Of a stretch of 33,563 bases of DNA, positions 7,633-15,076 are shown piece by piece; the first letter of the stretch is position 1, and every line of letters begins with the position of its first letter. Under the pieces are notes generated by a model. The model did not search any database, had not been told where the DNA came from, and worked only from the letters and a program-made list of their open reading frames with translations. The stretch covers positions 1 through 33,563 of the forward strand of contig QZIZ01000131.1 of the NCBI GenBank assembly GCA_003599195.1, in the 5' to 3' direction. The stretch comes from Deltaproteobacteria bacterium. GTDB taxonomy: Bacteria > Desulfobacterota > Desulfobaccia > Desulfobaccales > 0-14-0-80-60-11. Both the position numbers and the translations under genes were made by a program.

Positions 7633-8493
7633 ATGCGTCAGTTTTTTCAAAATGTCTGGGAAATTTTGGACATGATCAAGATCGGACATAGCGTCCTGGC
7701 CCTGCCCTTTGCCTTCATGGGGGCCATGCTCGCGGCCCGGGGCTGGCCGGACCTGAGAACCACCATCTTCATCCTCCTGGCCATGGTGGCCGCCCGGAGC
7801 GCGGCCATGGCCTTTAACCGCCTGACGGACGCCGCCTTTGACGCCGCCAATCCCCGGACCGCATCCCGCTCTCTGCCCCAGGGGCGGCTGCAAAAGGGAG
7901 CGGTGCGCATCTTTGTGGCGGTGAATTGCCTGCTCTTTGTCTGGGCCGCGGGACAACTCAACCGGGTCTGCTTGCTTCTCTCTCCCCTGGCCCTGGCCGT
8001 GGTCCTGGGTTATTCCCTCACCAAAAGATTTACTGCCGCGACCCATTTTATCCTGGGCCTGGGTCTGGGTCTGGCCCCGGTGGGAGGCTGGCTGGCGGTG
8101 CGGGGCGACCTGAGCCTTCAGGTCCTGGTGTTGGGGGTGGCGGTCCTTTTTTGGGTGGCCGGCTTCGACATCCTTTATGCCCTTCAGGATGAGGAGTTCG
8201 ACCGGCGCACCGGGCTGTGGTCCCTGCCGGCCAAGGTGGGTTCCTCCCGGGCCCGGGCCCTGGCGGCAGGATGCCACCTGGCCGCGGCCATCGGCTTTTT
8301 TATTACCGGCCGGCTGGCGGGATTGCAGGGAGCATACCCGGCGGCGGTGGTTTTGGGAGCCATGCTTCTGGCCGGGCAACATGTGCTCCTGGTCTGGCGG
8401 GGAGCCACACGGCTGCCTCCCGCTTTTTTTACCATCAACGCCCTGGTGGGGGTGGGGTTGGGCCTCGCGGCCTGGTTGAGCCTTATCTCCTAA
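7633..8493 (+). CDS. mqnP: UbiA-family prenyltransferase, MqnP type
   Basis: The product is a 286-residue integral membrane prenyltransferase of the UbiA superfamily with about eight or nine hydrophobic segments. The first Asp-rich motif is N62RLTD66AAFD70AANPRTASR, and the second is YALQD186EEFD190. Both bind Mg-diphosphate of the polyprenyl donor. The NPRT-containing version is typical of UbiA and MqnP enzymes. In the futalosine route MqnP prenylates 1,4-dihydroxy-6-naphthoate in the inner membrane. It lies near mqnX, mqnA, the ubiD-type gene and ubiX on the same strand, but the oppositely oriented peroxidase gene is inserted between. ATG 7633 follows GGAGGG at suitable spacing. 4-Hydroxybenzoate as acceptor (UbiA proper) is less likely because no other ubiquinone genes are seen. 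Confidence 0.88.
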   Translation: MRQFFQNVWEILDMIKIGHSVLALPFAFMGAMLAARGWPDLRTTIFILLAMVAARSAAMAFNRLTDAAFDAANPRTASRSLPQGRLQKGAVRIFVAVNCLLFVWAAGQLNRVCLLLSPLALAVVLGYSLTKRFTAATHFILGLGLGLAPVGGWLAVRGDLSLQVLVLGVAVLFWVAGFDILYALQDEEFDRRTGLWSLPAKVGSSRARALAAGCHLAAAIGFFITGRLAGLQGAYPAAVVLGAMLLAGQHVLLVWRGATRLPPAFFTINALVGVGLGLAAWLSLIS

Positions 8494-8529
8494 ATCTTGT
8501 TCTTTTTTCTGCCGAAGATGATTTTATCC

Positions 8530-8559
8530 TTGACAAAAAAAATGCTGAGCGCTTAAAAT
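8530..8559 (+). promoter_or_regulatory. Sigma-70-like promoter of the outer-membrane protein gene
   Basis: A perfect -35 TTGACA (8530-8535) and a -10 TAAAAT (8554-8559) are separated by 18 nt. The predicted transcript would start about 120 nt before ATG 8688. Confidence 0.65.
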
Positions 8560-8687
8560 GGGGTTGCCTTGAAAAGGAGAAAGGATTGGTCTTGAAAATT
8601 CTGGAAAGGAGGGATGGGGGAAACTTAAAACAGGTGTAATTCAAGGCCCAACCAACATTTCTTCAAAGATTAAGGGGGGATAATCTA

Positions 8688-9488
8688 ATGAAAAAAAGCT
8701 ATGCTGTTGCCGGAATCATGATTCTGGCAGCCGTCCTGTTGGTCCTGCCTGTCGGGGCCAAGGCGGAGATGTACGTGGAAGCCTACCTGGGCGCCAGCCT
8801 TCCGGATAACATGAACGATAGGACTGCTATCGTGGCGCACAACTTTGGTCAGGTTGCGGCGGGTAATTTCCCCGGACATCCCCAGCCTGCGGTTATCGGT
8901 GGCGTGAAGATCGGCACCTGGTTTGTCAAAGAGGGGTTCCTGGGCTACAACTACCCTGATTGGATGAAGTATCTCGGTTTTTACCTGGATTTCTCCTATC
9001 ATCGCCTGGATCTCAAAAACCAGAATTTTAATACCGGCATCTTCGCCGGCGGCGCTTTAGTCGGCTTCAACAACACCGATTTCAGATCCGAAGGCACGGC
9101 GGCCACCCTGGCCTTCATGTTTGCCGCCCGCTATGGCTTCTTCAAGGATAGCGAAGTTCCCTTCGGCCGCTTGCAGCCTTATATCGGCGTAGGCCCGGCC
9201 ATCATGTGGACCACCCAGGAACCGAAGGTCACCTTCCGTTCCACCGGTCATAACGTTGACTTTGATTCCGAGGGCTCCACCAACATCGCCCTGGCCGTTG
9301 ACGCCGGCGTCCGTTACATGGCCCTCAAGAACGTCTCTCTCGACCTGTCTTTCAGATACCGTTATACCAACCCCAGCTACAGCTATACCGGCGTTATCTC
9401 TGGCCCGGGACAGTCTACGGCCAGCTTCAGGTATGAACCGACTTTGAACCTGTTCAGCGTCCAGTTGGGTGCGGCGTACCACTTCTAA
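8688..9488 (+). CDS. Outer-membrane beta-barrel protein
   Basis: The product is a 266-residue exported protein. Residues 1-26 form a clear Sec signal peptide (MKKSYAVAGIMILAAVLLVL, cleavage after AKA). The mature part alternates polar and aromatic residues in strands such as FYLDFSYHRLDL, LQPYIGVGPAIMWT and VSLDLSFRYRYTNPSYSY. It ends in AAYHF, with the terminal aromatic residue used as the BAM recognition signal, so an 8-stranded barrel of the OmpA/OmpW-like class is likely. It has its own promoter and terminator and is therefore monocistronic. A good AGGGGG-type ribosome binding site precedes ATG 8688. Codon and base use are less GC-extreme than in neighbouring genes, which often goes with high expression. 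Its ligand or exact role cannot be told. Confidence 0.85.
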   Translation: MKKSYAVAGIMILAAVLLVLPVGAKAEMYVEAYLGASLPDNMNDRTAIVAHNFGQVAAGNFPGHPQPAVIGGVKIGTWFVKEGFLGYNYPDWMKYLGFYLDFSYHRLDLKNQNFNTGIFAGGALVGFNNTDFRSEGTAATLAFMFAARYGFFKDSEVPFGRLQPYIGVGPAIMWTTQEPKVTFRSTGHNVDFDSEGSTNIALAVDAGVRYMALKNVSLDLSFRYRYTNPSYSYTGVISGPGQSTASFRYEPTLNLFSVQLGAAYHF

Positions 9489-9509
9489 GAAGAACTTGTA
9501 GCTCATCCA

Positions 9510-9536
9510 AAGGCGGCCTCTGGGCCGCCTTTTTTA
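9510..9536 (+). terminator. Intrinsic terminator after the outer-membrane protein gene
   Basis: Arms GGCGGCC (9512-9518) and GGCCGCC (9523-9529) enclose a 4-nt loop and are followed by six T residues. Confidence 0.93.
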
Positions 9537-9611
9537 TTGGCGCGGCTCCTTAACCGCCGGGACGCCCTTGTCTCCCCATACCCAATTTGATATGTTGTGG
9601 CGCGAATATTC

Positions 9612-9646
9612 AAAAACTAAAAACTAAAAACTAAAAACTAATAACT
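9612..9646. repeat. Heptamer tandem array (AAAAACT)n before livH
   Basis: Four perfect AAAAACT units and one AATAACT unit are contiguous. The array ends 5 nt before the livH ATG, so the place of a normal Shine-Dalgarno sequence is taken by the repeat. Confidence 0.93.
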
Positions 9647-9651
9647 GCCTT

Positions 9652-10512
9652 ATGTTCCTCCAACAACTCCTCAATGGCCTCACCGCCGGCGCCGTCTACG
9701 CCCTCATCGCCTTGGGCTATACCATGATTTACGGCATTCTGGGCCTCATCAATTTCGCCCAGGGGGAGATTTACATGTTCGGGGCCTTTGTGGCGGTCCT
9801 ACTCCTGGGCGCCGGGGTTAATTTCTTTCTGGCTTTTATCGGGGGCATGGGGGCCGCGGCCTTGCTTGGTGTGGCCCTGGAGAGAGTGGCCTTCCGGCCC
9901 TTGCGGGGTTCCCACCCCCTGGTCCCCTTGATCAGCGCCATCGGCGCCTCCATTTTCCTCCAGAGCCTGGCCTTGCTGCTCTTCGGCCCCAATGACCGGC
10001 CTTTTCCCATCCAGTTTACCTTCAGCACCATCACCATCGCCGGGCTGCCTCTCTCCAGTCTGCAGGGGGCGATTTTGCTCGCGGCCCTGGGCTTCATGGC
10101 CCTGCTGGTGGTCTTTGTGCGTTACACCCGCTACGGCAAGGCCATCGTCGCCTGCGCCCTGGACCGGGATACGGCCCGGCTGATGGGCGTCAACGTCGAC
10201 CGCATGGTGGCCCTCACTTTTCTCATCGGCTCCGCGCTGAGCGGCGCCGCGGGCATCATGATGGCCATTTATTACAACGCCACCTATCCCCGCATGGGCC
10301 TGCTCCCCGGCCTCAAGGCCTTCAGCGCCGCCATCCTCGGGGGAGTGGGGTCCATCCCCGGGGCCATTCTCGGGGGTTTGCTCCTGGGGGTGGCGGAGAG
10401 CCTGGGCGCGGCCTATTTTTCTTCCGGATATAAAGACGCCATCGCCTTTGCCATCCTCATCCTGGTGCTCCTCTTCAGGCCCCAGGGAATTCTCAAGGGC
10501 CGGGGAGACTGA
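9652..10512 (+). CDS. livH: Branched-chain amino acid-type ABC transporter permease LivH
   Basis: The product is a 286-residue membrane permease of the LivH family, with about eight hydrophobic segments. Typical segments are the N-terminal LLNGLTAGAVYALIALGYTMIYG, INFAQGEIYMFGAF, the cytoplasmic coupling region ALDRDTARLMGVNVDRM and the C-terminal KAFSAAILGGVGSIPGAILGG. It pairs with LivM to form the channel of a HAAT-type importer for hydrophobic amino acids or related carboxylates. ATG 9652 is directly preceded by the AAAAACT array and no Shine-Dalgarno sequence is visible. The stop codon lies 1 nt before livM, so livH and livM form one transcription unit. The substrate cannot be read from the permease. 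Confidence 0.93.
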   Translation: MFLQQLLNGLTAGAVYALIALGYTMIYGILGLINFAQGEIYMFGAFVAVLLLGAGVNFFLAFIGGMGAAALLGVALERVAFRPLRGSHPLVPLISAIGASIFLQSLALLLFGPNDRPFPIQFTFSTITIAGLPLSSLQGAILLAALGFMALLVVFVRYTRYGKAIVACALDRDTARLMGVNVDRMVALTFLIGSALSGAAGIMMAIYYNATYPRMGLLPGLKAFSAAILGGVGSIPGAILGGLLLGVAESLGAAYFSSGYKDAIAFAILILVLLFRPQGILKGRGD

Positions 10513-10513
10513 G

Positions 10514-11383
10514 ATGTCCGCCTACTTACTGCACCTGGCCATCCTGGGGGGGATTTACGTCATCCTGGCCATCAGCCTGAACCTGATCATCGGCTACGCC
10601 GGCCAGGTCTCCCTGGGGCACGCCGCGTTTTTCGGCATCGGCGCCTACGTCTCCGCGCTCACCTCCCTGCACTTAAACTTTCCCTTTCCCCTGGCGGCCT
10701 TGAGCGCCATTCTCTTTTCCGGCGGCTGCGGCTTCTTGCTGGGACTGCCCACCCTGCGCCTCAAGGAGGATTATCTGGCCATCGTCACCCTGGGCTTCGG
10801 GGTGATCGTGGACCTGGTCTTCCTCAACCTGGAGATCACCGGCGGCCCGGATGGTCTGGCGGGCATCGCCCCGCCCCGCATTTTGGGAGTGAGTTTCCGG
10901 GCGCCGGGCATGTATCTTCTCCTGGTCCTGCTGGCGGTGATACTCACCTTGATCCTCACCTACCGGCTGGTCAATTCGTATCACGGCCGGGCCTTGCGGG
11001 CCATCCGGGACCATGAGGTCACCGCCCAGGTGATGGGAATCAACACCCCGGCCTACAAGGTGGCCATTTTTACCCTGGCCGCGGCCCTGGCCGGGATGGC
11101 CGGCTCGTTGTACGCCCACTATATTACTTTTATCAATCCCGAGTCCTTCGGCCTCCACACCTCCATCCTGGCCCTGTGCATGGTGGTCCTGGGGGGCATG
11201 GGGTCCATTGCCGGCGCGGTGGTGGGCGCGCTGGCCCTCACCGTCCTGCCGGAGATGCTGCGCCAGTTCAAGGCCTACCAGGACCTGATTTACGGCGGTC
11301 TGCTGGTCGCCCTCCTCATATGGCGGCCGGAGGGCCTCTTGGGCAAAGGCAAGCTGAGTTTGAAGTTTATCAGCAGGGAGTGA
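10514..11383 (+). CDS. livM: Branched-chain amino acid-type ABC transporter permease LivM
   Basis: The product is a 289-residue membrane permease of the LivM family. It shows the family start AISLNLIIGYAGQVSLGHAAFFGIGAY, the segment LRLKEDYLAIVTLGFG, the coupling region RALRAIRDHEVTAQVMGIN and the C-terminal MVVLGGMGSIAGAVVGA. It is the second membrane subunit of the importer with LivH. ATG 10514 was chosen because it follows a GGGGAG site and starts one base after the livH stop; the open frame further upstream lies within livH. After livM comes a palindromic repeat and then livF. Confidence 0.93.
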   Translation: MSAYLLHLAILGGIYVILAISLNLIIGYAGQVSLGHAAFFGIGAYVSALTSLHLNFPFPLAALSAILFSGGCGFLLGLPTLRLKEDYLAIVTLGFGVIVDLVFLNLEITGGPDGLAGIAPPRILGVSFRAPGMYLLLVLLAVILTLILTYRLVNSYHGRALRAIRDHEVTAQVMGINTPAYKVAIFTLAAALAGMAGSLYAHYITFINPESFGLHTSILALCMVVLGGMGSIAGAVVGALALTVLPEMLRQFKAYQDLIYGGLLVALLIWRPEGLLGKGKLSLKFISRE

Positions 11384-11394
11384 GGATTAACTGG

Positions 11395-11421
11395 TGGAGC
11401 GGGCCTCCGTGCCCGCTCCCA
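11395..11421. repeat. Dispersed palindrome with CTCCGT loop, copy 1
   Basis: Arms TGGAGCGGGC (11395-11404) and GCCCGCTCCCA (11411-11421) surround the loop CTCCGT, with one bulged base. A second copy with the same loop and GGGC/GCCC core is at 33398-33425. It lies between livM and livF. Confidence 0.75.
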
Positions 11422-11463
11422 CGAGATATTATTTCCTCGGATTCCCAAATGAGAGCTTGAACG

Positions 11464-11491
11464 AAAAACGCAAAACGAGACAACAAAACCA
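11464..11491. repeat. Degenerate heptamer array before livF
   Basis: AAAAACG, CAAAACG, AGACAAC and AAAACCA follow one another at 7-bp spacing. Only the first two units are clearly alike, so this is the weakest of the arrays. Confidence 0.4.
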
Positions 11492-11501
11492 AAATTTCAC
11501 C

Positions 11502-12227
11502 GTGCTTACTTTAAAAAGCGTCCAGGCCGGCTACGGCAAATTAATGGTCCTCAAGGGAGTCTCCCTACATGTGCGCGCCGGCGAGGTGGTGACCCTGATC
11601 GGCGGCAACGGCGCGGGGAAAAGCACCACTCTGCGGGCCATTTCCGGTTTGCTGCCGCCTTTTAGGGGCGTGGTGGAATTTAACGGCGCGGACCTGACCC
11701 GGCTGCCGCCGGAGCGCATCGTCACCTTAGGCCTGGCCCTGGTGCCGGAGGGCCGCCGGGTTTTCGCCACTCTCAGCGTCACCGCCAACCTGGAGTTGGG
11801 GGCCTTTCACCGCCGGGACCAGAAACAGGCCCGGAAGGATTTGGAAGAAATCCAGGAGCGTTTTCCTCTGCTCAAAGAGCGGGCCTCGCAGCCCGCGGGC
11901 ACTTTAAGCGGCGGTGAACAGCAAATCCTGGCCATCTGCCGGGCCTTGATGTCCCGGCCCCGGCTTTTGATGCTGGATGAGCCTTCCATGGGCCTGGCCC
12001 CCCTGATGGTGAGCCGGGTCTACGACATCCTCCGGGAACTGAAGGAGGAAGGCACCACCCTGCTGCTCATCGAGCAGAACGCCCGCGCGGCCCTGAAACT
12101 GGCGGACCGGGGCTACGTCCTGGAGACCGGCCGCATCATCCTGGACGGCTCCGCCGCGGAGCTCCGGGACGACCCGGAAGTACAACGAGCTTATTTGGGT
12201 AAAGGCTACCGGGAAGTTTGGGAATGA
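11502..12227 (+). CDS. livF: Branched-chain amino acid-type ABC transporter ATPase LivF
   Basis: The product is a 241-residue ABC ATPase of the LivF family. Seen in order are Walker A GGNGAGKSTT, the Q-loop region VPEGRRVFATLSV, the signature LSGGEQQ, Walker B RLLMLDEPSMGLAP and the switch histidine position filled by LLLIEQNA. The LIEQN form is characteristic of LivF. I chose GTG 11502 because it reproduces the usual family start (VLTLKSVQAGYGKLMVLKGVSL). The frame is open to an earlier ATG at 11394, but that would translate a palindromic repeat and a heptamer-like array. No clear Shine-Dalgarno sequence precedes the GTG. It acts with LivG as the motor of the importer. LivF preceding LivG is the reverse of the usual order. 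Confidence 0.9.
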   Translation: MLTLKSVQAGYGKLMVLKGVSLHVRAGEVVTLIGGNGAGKSTTLRAISGLLPPFRGVVEFNGADLTRLPPERIVTLGLALVPEGRRVFATLSVTANLELGAFHRRDQKQARKDLEEIQERFPLLKERASQPAGTLSGGEQQILAICRALMSRPRLLMLDEPSMGLAPLMVSRVYDILRELKEEGTTLLLIEQNARAALKLADRGYVLETGRIILDGSAAELRDDPEVQRAYLGKGYREVWE

Positions 12228-12228
12228 G

Positions 12229-12287
12229 ACCGCCGATGAACGCCGATACACACTGATGATCTCCGTTTATCGGCGTGCATCGGCGGT
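12229..12287. repeat. Palindromic repeat with 20-bp arms between livF and livG
   Basis: The arm at 12229-12248 (ACCGCCGATGAACGCCGATA) and the arm at 12268-12287 are reverse complements with one mismatch in 20. The 19-nt loop contains CACACTGATGATC. Each arm itself contains the submotif CGCCGAT twice. It occupies almost the whole intergenic space. Confidence 0.88.
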
Positions 12288-12307
12288 TAAAATAGATTTG
12301 TGACGAT

Positions 12308-13069
12308 ATGGAATTATTAACAGTCAATCATCTCACCAAACACTTCGGCGGCGTCAAAGCCGTGGACGGGGTCTCCTTTGCCGTCGAGCCCGGCGAGATC
12401 ATCGGCCTCATCGGTCCCAACGGCGCGGGCAAGACCACCTGCTTCAACCTCATCAGCGGCCTTATTCCCCCCACCGGCGGCGAAGTCAGCCTGCAAGGGG
12501 AAAGCCTGGGGACCCTGGCCCCCTACTACCGGGCCCGCCGCGGCCTGGCCCGCACCTTCCAGAACATCCAGCTCTTCTCCGGCATGACGGTCCTGGAAAA
12601 CGTTCTCACCGGCTGCCATCAGCGCCAGGAGGTGGGCGGGCTGAGGGCTTTGTGGCCCGGGGCCAAGGCGCGGCGGGCCGAAGCCCGGGCGGAAGAACTG
12701 GCCCGGGAACTGCTGGAGTTGGTGGGACTGGCGGAGAAGGGGGATTTTCCCGCGGACGCCCTGGCCTACGGCGAGCAGCGTCGCCTGGAAATCGCCCGGG
12801 CCTTGGCCCAGGAACCCCAATTGCTCATGCTGGATGAGCCTGCCGCGGGCCTCAACTCCCGGGAGACCGAAGACCTCATGACCCTGCTCACCCAACTCCG
12901 GGAGCGGGGTATTACTTTGCTGATCATCGAACACGACATGACCCTCATCATGGGTCTCTGCCACCGGGTGGTGGTCCTGGACCACGGCCAGGTCATCGCC
13001 GTGGGCCCGCCCGCAACGATCCGCCGCGACCCCCGGGTGATCGAGGCCTACCTGGGCCGGGAGGATTAA
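12308..13069 (+). CDS. livG: Branched-chain amino acid-type ABC transporter ATPase LivG
   Basis: The product is a 253-residue ABC ATPase of the LivG family. Walker A is GPNGAGKTT, the Q-loop region is LARTFQNIQLFSGMTVLENV, the signature is atypical in form (LAYGEQRRLEIAR) as in LivG proteins, Walker B is LLMLDEPAAGLN and the H-loop is LLIIEHDM. The RTFQN and YGEQR segments separate LivG from LivF. It is the partner ATPase of LivF on the LivHM permease. ATG 12308 gives the usual N-terminus. No gene for the periplasmic binding protein LivK follows it in this window. Confidence 0.93.
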   Translation: MELLTVNHLTKHFGGVKAVDGVSFAVEPGEIIGLIGPNGAGKTTCFNLISGLIPPTGGEVSLQGESLGTLAPYYRARRGLARTFQNIQLFSGMTVLENVLTGCHQRQEVGGLRALWPGAKARRAEARAEELARELLELVGLAEKGDFPADALAYGEQRRLEIARALAQEPQLLMLDEPAAGLNSRETEDLMTLLTQLRERGITLLIIEHDMTLIMGLCHRVVVLDHGQVIAVGPPATIRRDPRVIEAYLGRED

Positions 13070-13162
13070 AGGATCGGTTTCTGGGTTTGGTTTTTGAGTC
13101 TCTTATAAAAATTTTGTCCGATAAGTTTTTTTCTTTATGAGGGAGCGAAGCGACCGAAAAGT

Positions 13163-13200
13163 CCCCTCCCCCTTGAGGGGGGAGGGTTAGGGTGGGGGTG
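13163..13200. repeat. CCCTCCCC-type dispersed palindrome
   Basis: CCCTCCCCC and GGGGGGAGGG form a hairpin around TTGA, followed by TTAGGGTGGGGG. Related elements occur at 26160-26215 and 32331-32410. Confidence 0.65.
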
Positions 13201-13233
13201 GCGTCTTTTGGGGAGCTTTAGGGCCGCACCCGC

Positions 13234-13254
13234 CAAAACGTAAAACGCAAAACG
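13234..13254. repeat. Heptamer array (YAAAACG)3 before the PaaK-like gene
   Basis: Three units CAAAACG, TAAAACG and CAAAACG are contiguous at 7-bp period. The array ends 9 nt before ATG 13264. Confidence 0.75.
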
Positions 13255-13263
13255 GGGCATAAA

Positions 13264-14562
13264 ATGGCGATCTTTGACAGCGACGCGGAACTGATGGACC
13301 GCCGGGACCTGGCGCAACTGCAGCTCGAGCGCCTCCAGGCCACCCTCCACCGGGTGTATAAAAACGTCAAGTTCTACAAAAAGAAATTCGACGAAGTCAA
13401 GTTCCTGCCGGAGGATTGCCAGTCCCTGGAGGATTTGTCCCGCCTCCCCTTCACCACCCGCCGGGACCTGGCCGAGAGCTACCCTTATGAAATGTTCGCG
13501 GTGCCCCTGCGGGAGGTGGTGCGCATCCATTCCTCCACCGGCAGCCCCGGCGCGCCCATCGTCATGGGCTACACCGCCCGGGACTTGCGCAACTGGGCGA
13601 AACTCGCGGCCCGGGTCCTCACCGCCGCTGGGGTGGACCGGGATGACGTGGTCCAGGTGACCTTGAGCTACGGCCTGCTCACCAGCGCCTTCGGCCTCCA
13701 TTACGGCGTGGAGCTTTTGGGCGCGTCGGTGATCCCCACCGGCCCCGGCGGCACCGCCCGGCAGGTGGGGATCATGCGGGACTACCGCACCACCGTGCTG
13801 GTGTCCACCCCCTCCTACGCCCAGGTGCTGGCGGACCAGATGGAGGCCCAGGGGGTGGACGCCAAAAATATGCACCTGAAGCTGGCGCTGCTCGCGGGAG
13901 AGCCCTGGACCGAGGAGCAGCGCCGGGAGATCGAGTCCCGGCTCTACCTCACCGCCCTGGACCACTACGCCCTGTCCGAGGCCATGGGTCCGGGGGTGGC
14001 GGGCGAGTGCGAACACCGCCGGGGCATGCACCTCCAGGAGGACCACTTCTTCCCGGAGGTCATCGACCCCAAAAGCGGCGCGATCCTGCCTGCCGGGGAG
14101 TTAGGGGAACTGGTCCTCACCACCATCACCAAGGAGGCCGTGCCCCTGGTGCGCTTCCGCACCGGCGACCTCTGCCGCCTGCAATACGAACCCTGCCCCT
14201 GCGGCCGCACCCTGGCCCGCATCAGCCGCATCCAGGGCCGATCCGACGCAGTGGTCATCGTTAAGGGCATCAATATCTTCCCAGGCCGGGTGGGGCAGAT
14301 CCTGGCCGGCATCCTGGGAGACGAGCCTTTGTACCAACTGGTCATCGGCCGGGAGGGCCACCTGGACTATCTGGAAGTGAAGATCGAAGTGCGGGAAGGT
14401 CTCTTCTTCGACAAGATGACCCAGCAGCGGGAATTCCTCCTGCAACTCACCCGCAAACTGGCCGAAGCCATCGGCGTCCAACCCCGGGTCAAACTGGTGG
14501 AGCCGAACTCCATCGCCCGGGACCGGGAGACCTCGCCGTTGGTGATTGATTTAAGGAAGTGA
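13264..14562 (+). CDS. PaaK-like phenylacetate-CoA ligase family protein with altered lysines
   Basis: The product is a 432-residue member of the PaaK branch of adenylate-forming enzymes, of normal length. Family landmarks are the SLEDLSRLPFTTRRDLAESYP region, the substrate segment LSYGLLTSAFGLHYG, the ALSEAMGPGVAGEC motif, the Cys-rich CPCGRT zinc-type turn, FRTGDLC, and RSDAVVIVKGINIFP. Two usual residues differ. The phosphate loop, usually SSGTTGKP, is SSTGSPGAP (residues 90-98), with Ala in place of Lys. The C-terminal segment, usually RSEGKA before the final V-D, reads RDRETSP, placing Thr423 where the catalytic lysine is expected. PaaK enzymes activate phenylacetate or other aryl acids to CoA thioesters, and liv-paaK neighbourhoods are common. 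Because of the changes, adenylation may be altered or absent. Substrate unknown. Confidence 0.82.
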   Translation: MAIFDSDAELMDRRDLAQLQLERLQATLHRVYKNVKFYKKKFDEVKFLPEDCQSLEDLSRLPFTTRRDLAESYPYEMFAVPLREVVRIHSSTGSPGAPIVMGYTARDLRNWAKLAARVLTAAGVDRDDVVQVTLSYGLLTSAFGLHYGVELLGASVIPTGPGGTARQVGIMRDYRTTVLVSTPSYAQVLADQMEAQGVDAKNMHLKLALLAGEPWTEEQRREIESRLYLTALDHYALSEAMGPGVAGECEHRRGMHLQEDHFFPEVIDPKSGAILPAGELGELVLTTITKEAVPLVRFRTGDLCRLQYEPCPCGRTLARISRIQGRSDAVVIVKGINIFPGRVGQILAGILGDEPLYQLVIGREGHLDYLEVKIEVREGLFFDKMTQQREFLLQLTRKLAEAIGVQPRVKLVEPNSIARDRETSPLVIDLRK

Positions 14563-14612
14563 GTCTTTCACGATAATCTGCAGGGCGTCATAAATAATTG
14601 CAGATCCTGAAC

Positions 14613-14674
14613 CTCTGCGCTCTCTGCGTCTCTGCGGGAAAAAGAATCACCGCAGAGTCACAGAGGACGCAGAG
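14613..14674. repeat. CTCTGCG / CGCAGAG inverted repeat
   Basis: A 25-nt arm (14613-14637) built of CTCTGCG-like units faces a 25-nt arm (14650-14674) of CGCAGAG-like units. The arms pair at 21 of 25 positions. A single-arm relative lies at 4705-4742. Confidence 0.8.
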
Positions 14675-14916
14675 AATGATCACCTCCTCCAGGAAGAAGA
14701 ACCCCTGGAAACCCGGCGGATGCTGTAAAACTTCCTATAATCGAACTTCCTGTTTTTCCTTTATTCCCCATAGTCATCACCAAACGTAGCCCATAGATTA
14801 ATATTTATTCGACTAAACAAAAAGAAGTATAGGGATAGGTATTTTTACTAGCTCTGTAAAAGATTTTAAAAAGGAATTTCGGCAAATTAAACCCACTATT
14901 TAGGCCTTTTGTCCTA

Positions 14917-14945
14917 TTGAACCGTATTTAGTTGAGCATTAAAAA
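14917..14945 (+). promoter_or_regulatory. Candidate promoter of the multicopper oxidase gene
   Basis: TTGAAC (14917-14922) and TAAAAA (14940-14945) are spaced by 17 nt within AT-rich sequence. The -35 context CCTATTGAACCG resembles that of the peroxidase promoter. Each hexamer matches consensus at four of six bases. Confidence 0.35.
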
Positions 14946-15076
14946 TAAGACCAAATATTTTCAGCATTATGCCGTTGCCACGGGGAACTTAAATTCTGCT
15001 CTTTCCCAAAGAAGTAACCTTTGAAGAACTCCTTAATTTTGAATCAATTGCTAACCTTTCAAAGGGAGGAACTATC

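Larger units (their letters stand above)
14563..15076. other. Intergenic region: repeat plus AT-rich leader of the multicopper oxidase gene
   Basis: No gene is visible in these 514 bases. The first part holds the CTCTGCG inverted repeat (14613-14674). From about 14740 the sequence turns AT-rich, with an ATAGGTAT element near 14835, GGCAA and CCACTATT elements (14881-14900) and a candidate promoter (14917-14945). A strong GGGAGG ribosome binding site lies just before ATG 15077. Confidence 0.7.

Noticed and set aside
9612-9646. CRISPR array
   Set aside because: The 7-bp repeats are contiguous without spacers, and no cas gene is in the window. The same holds for the other heptamer arrays.
11394-11501. 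ATG 11394 as livF start
   Set aside because: It would add 36 residues encoded by a palindromic repeat and an A-rich array, with no counterpart in LivF proteins.
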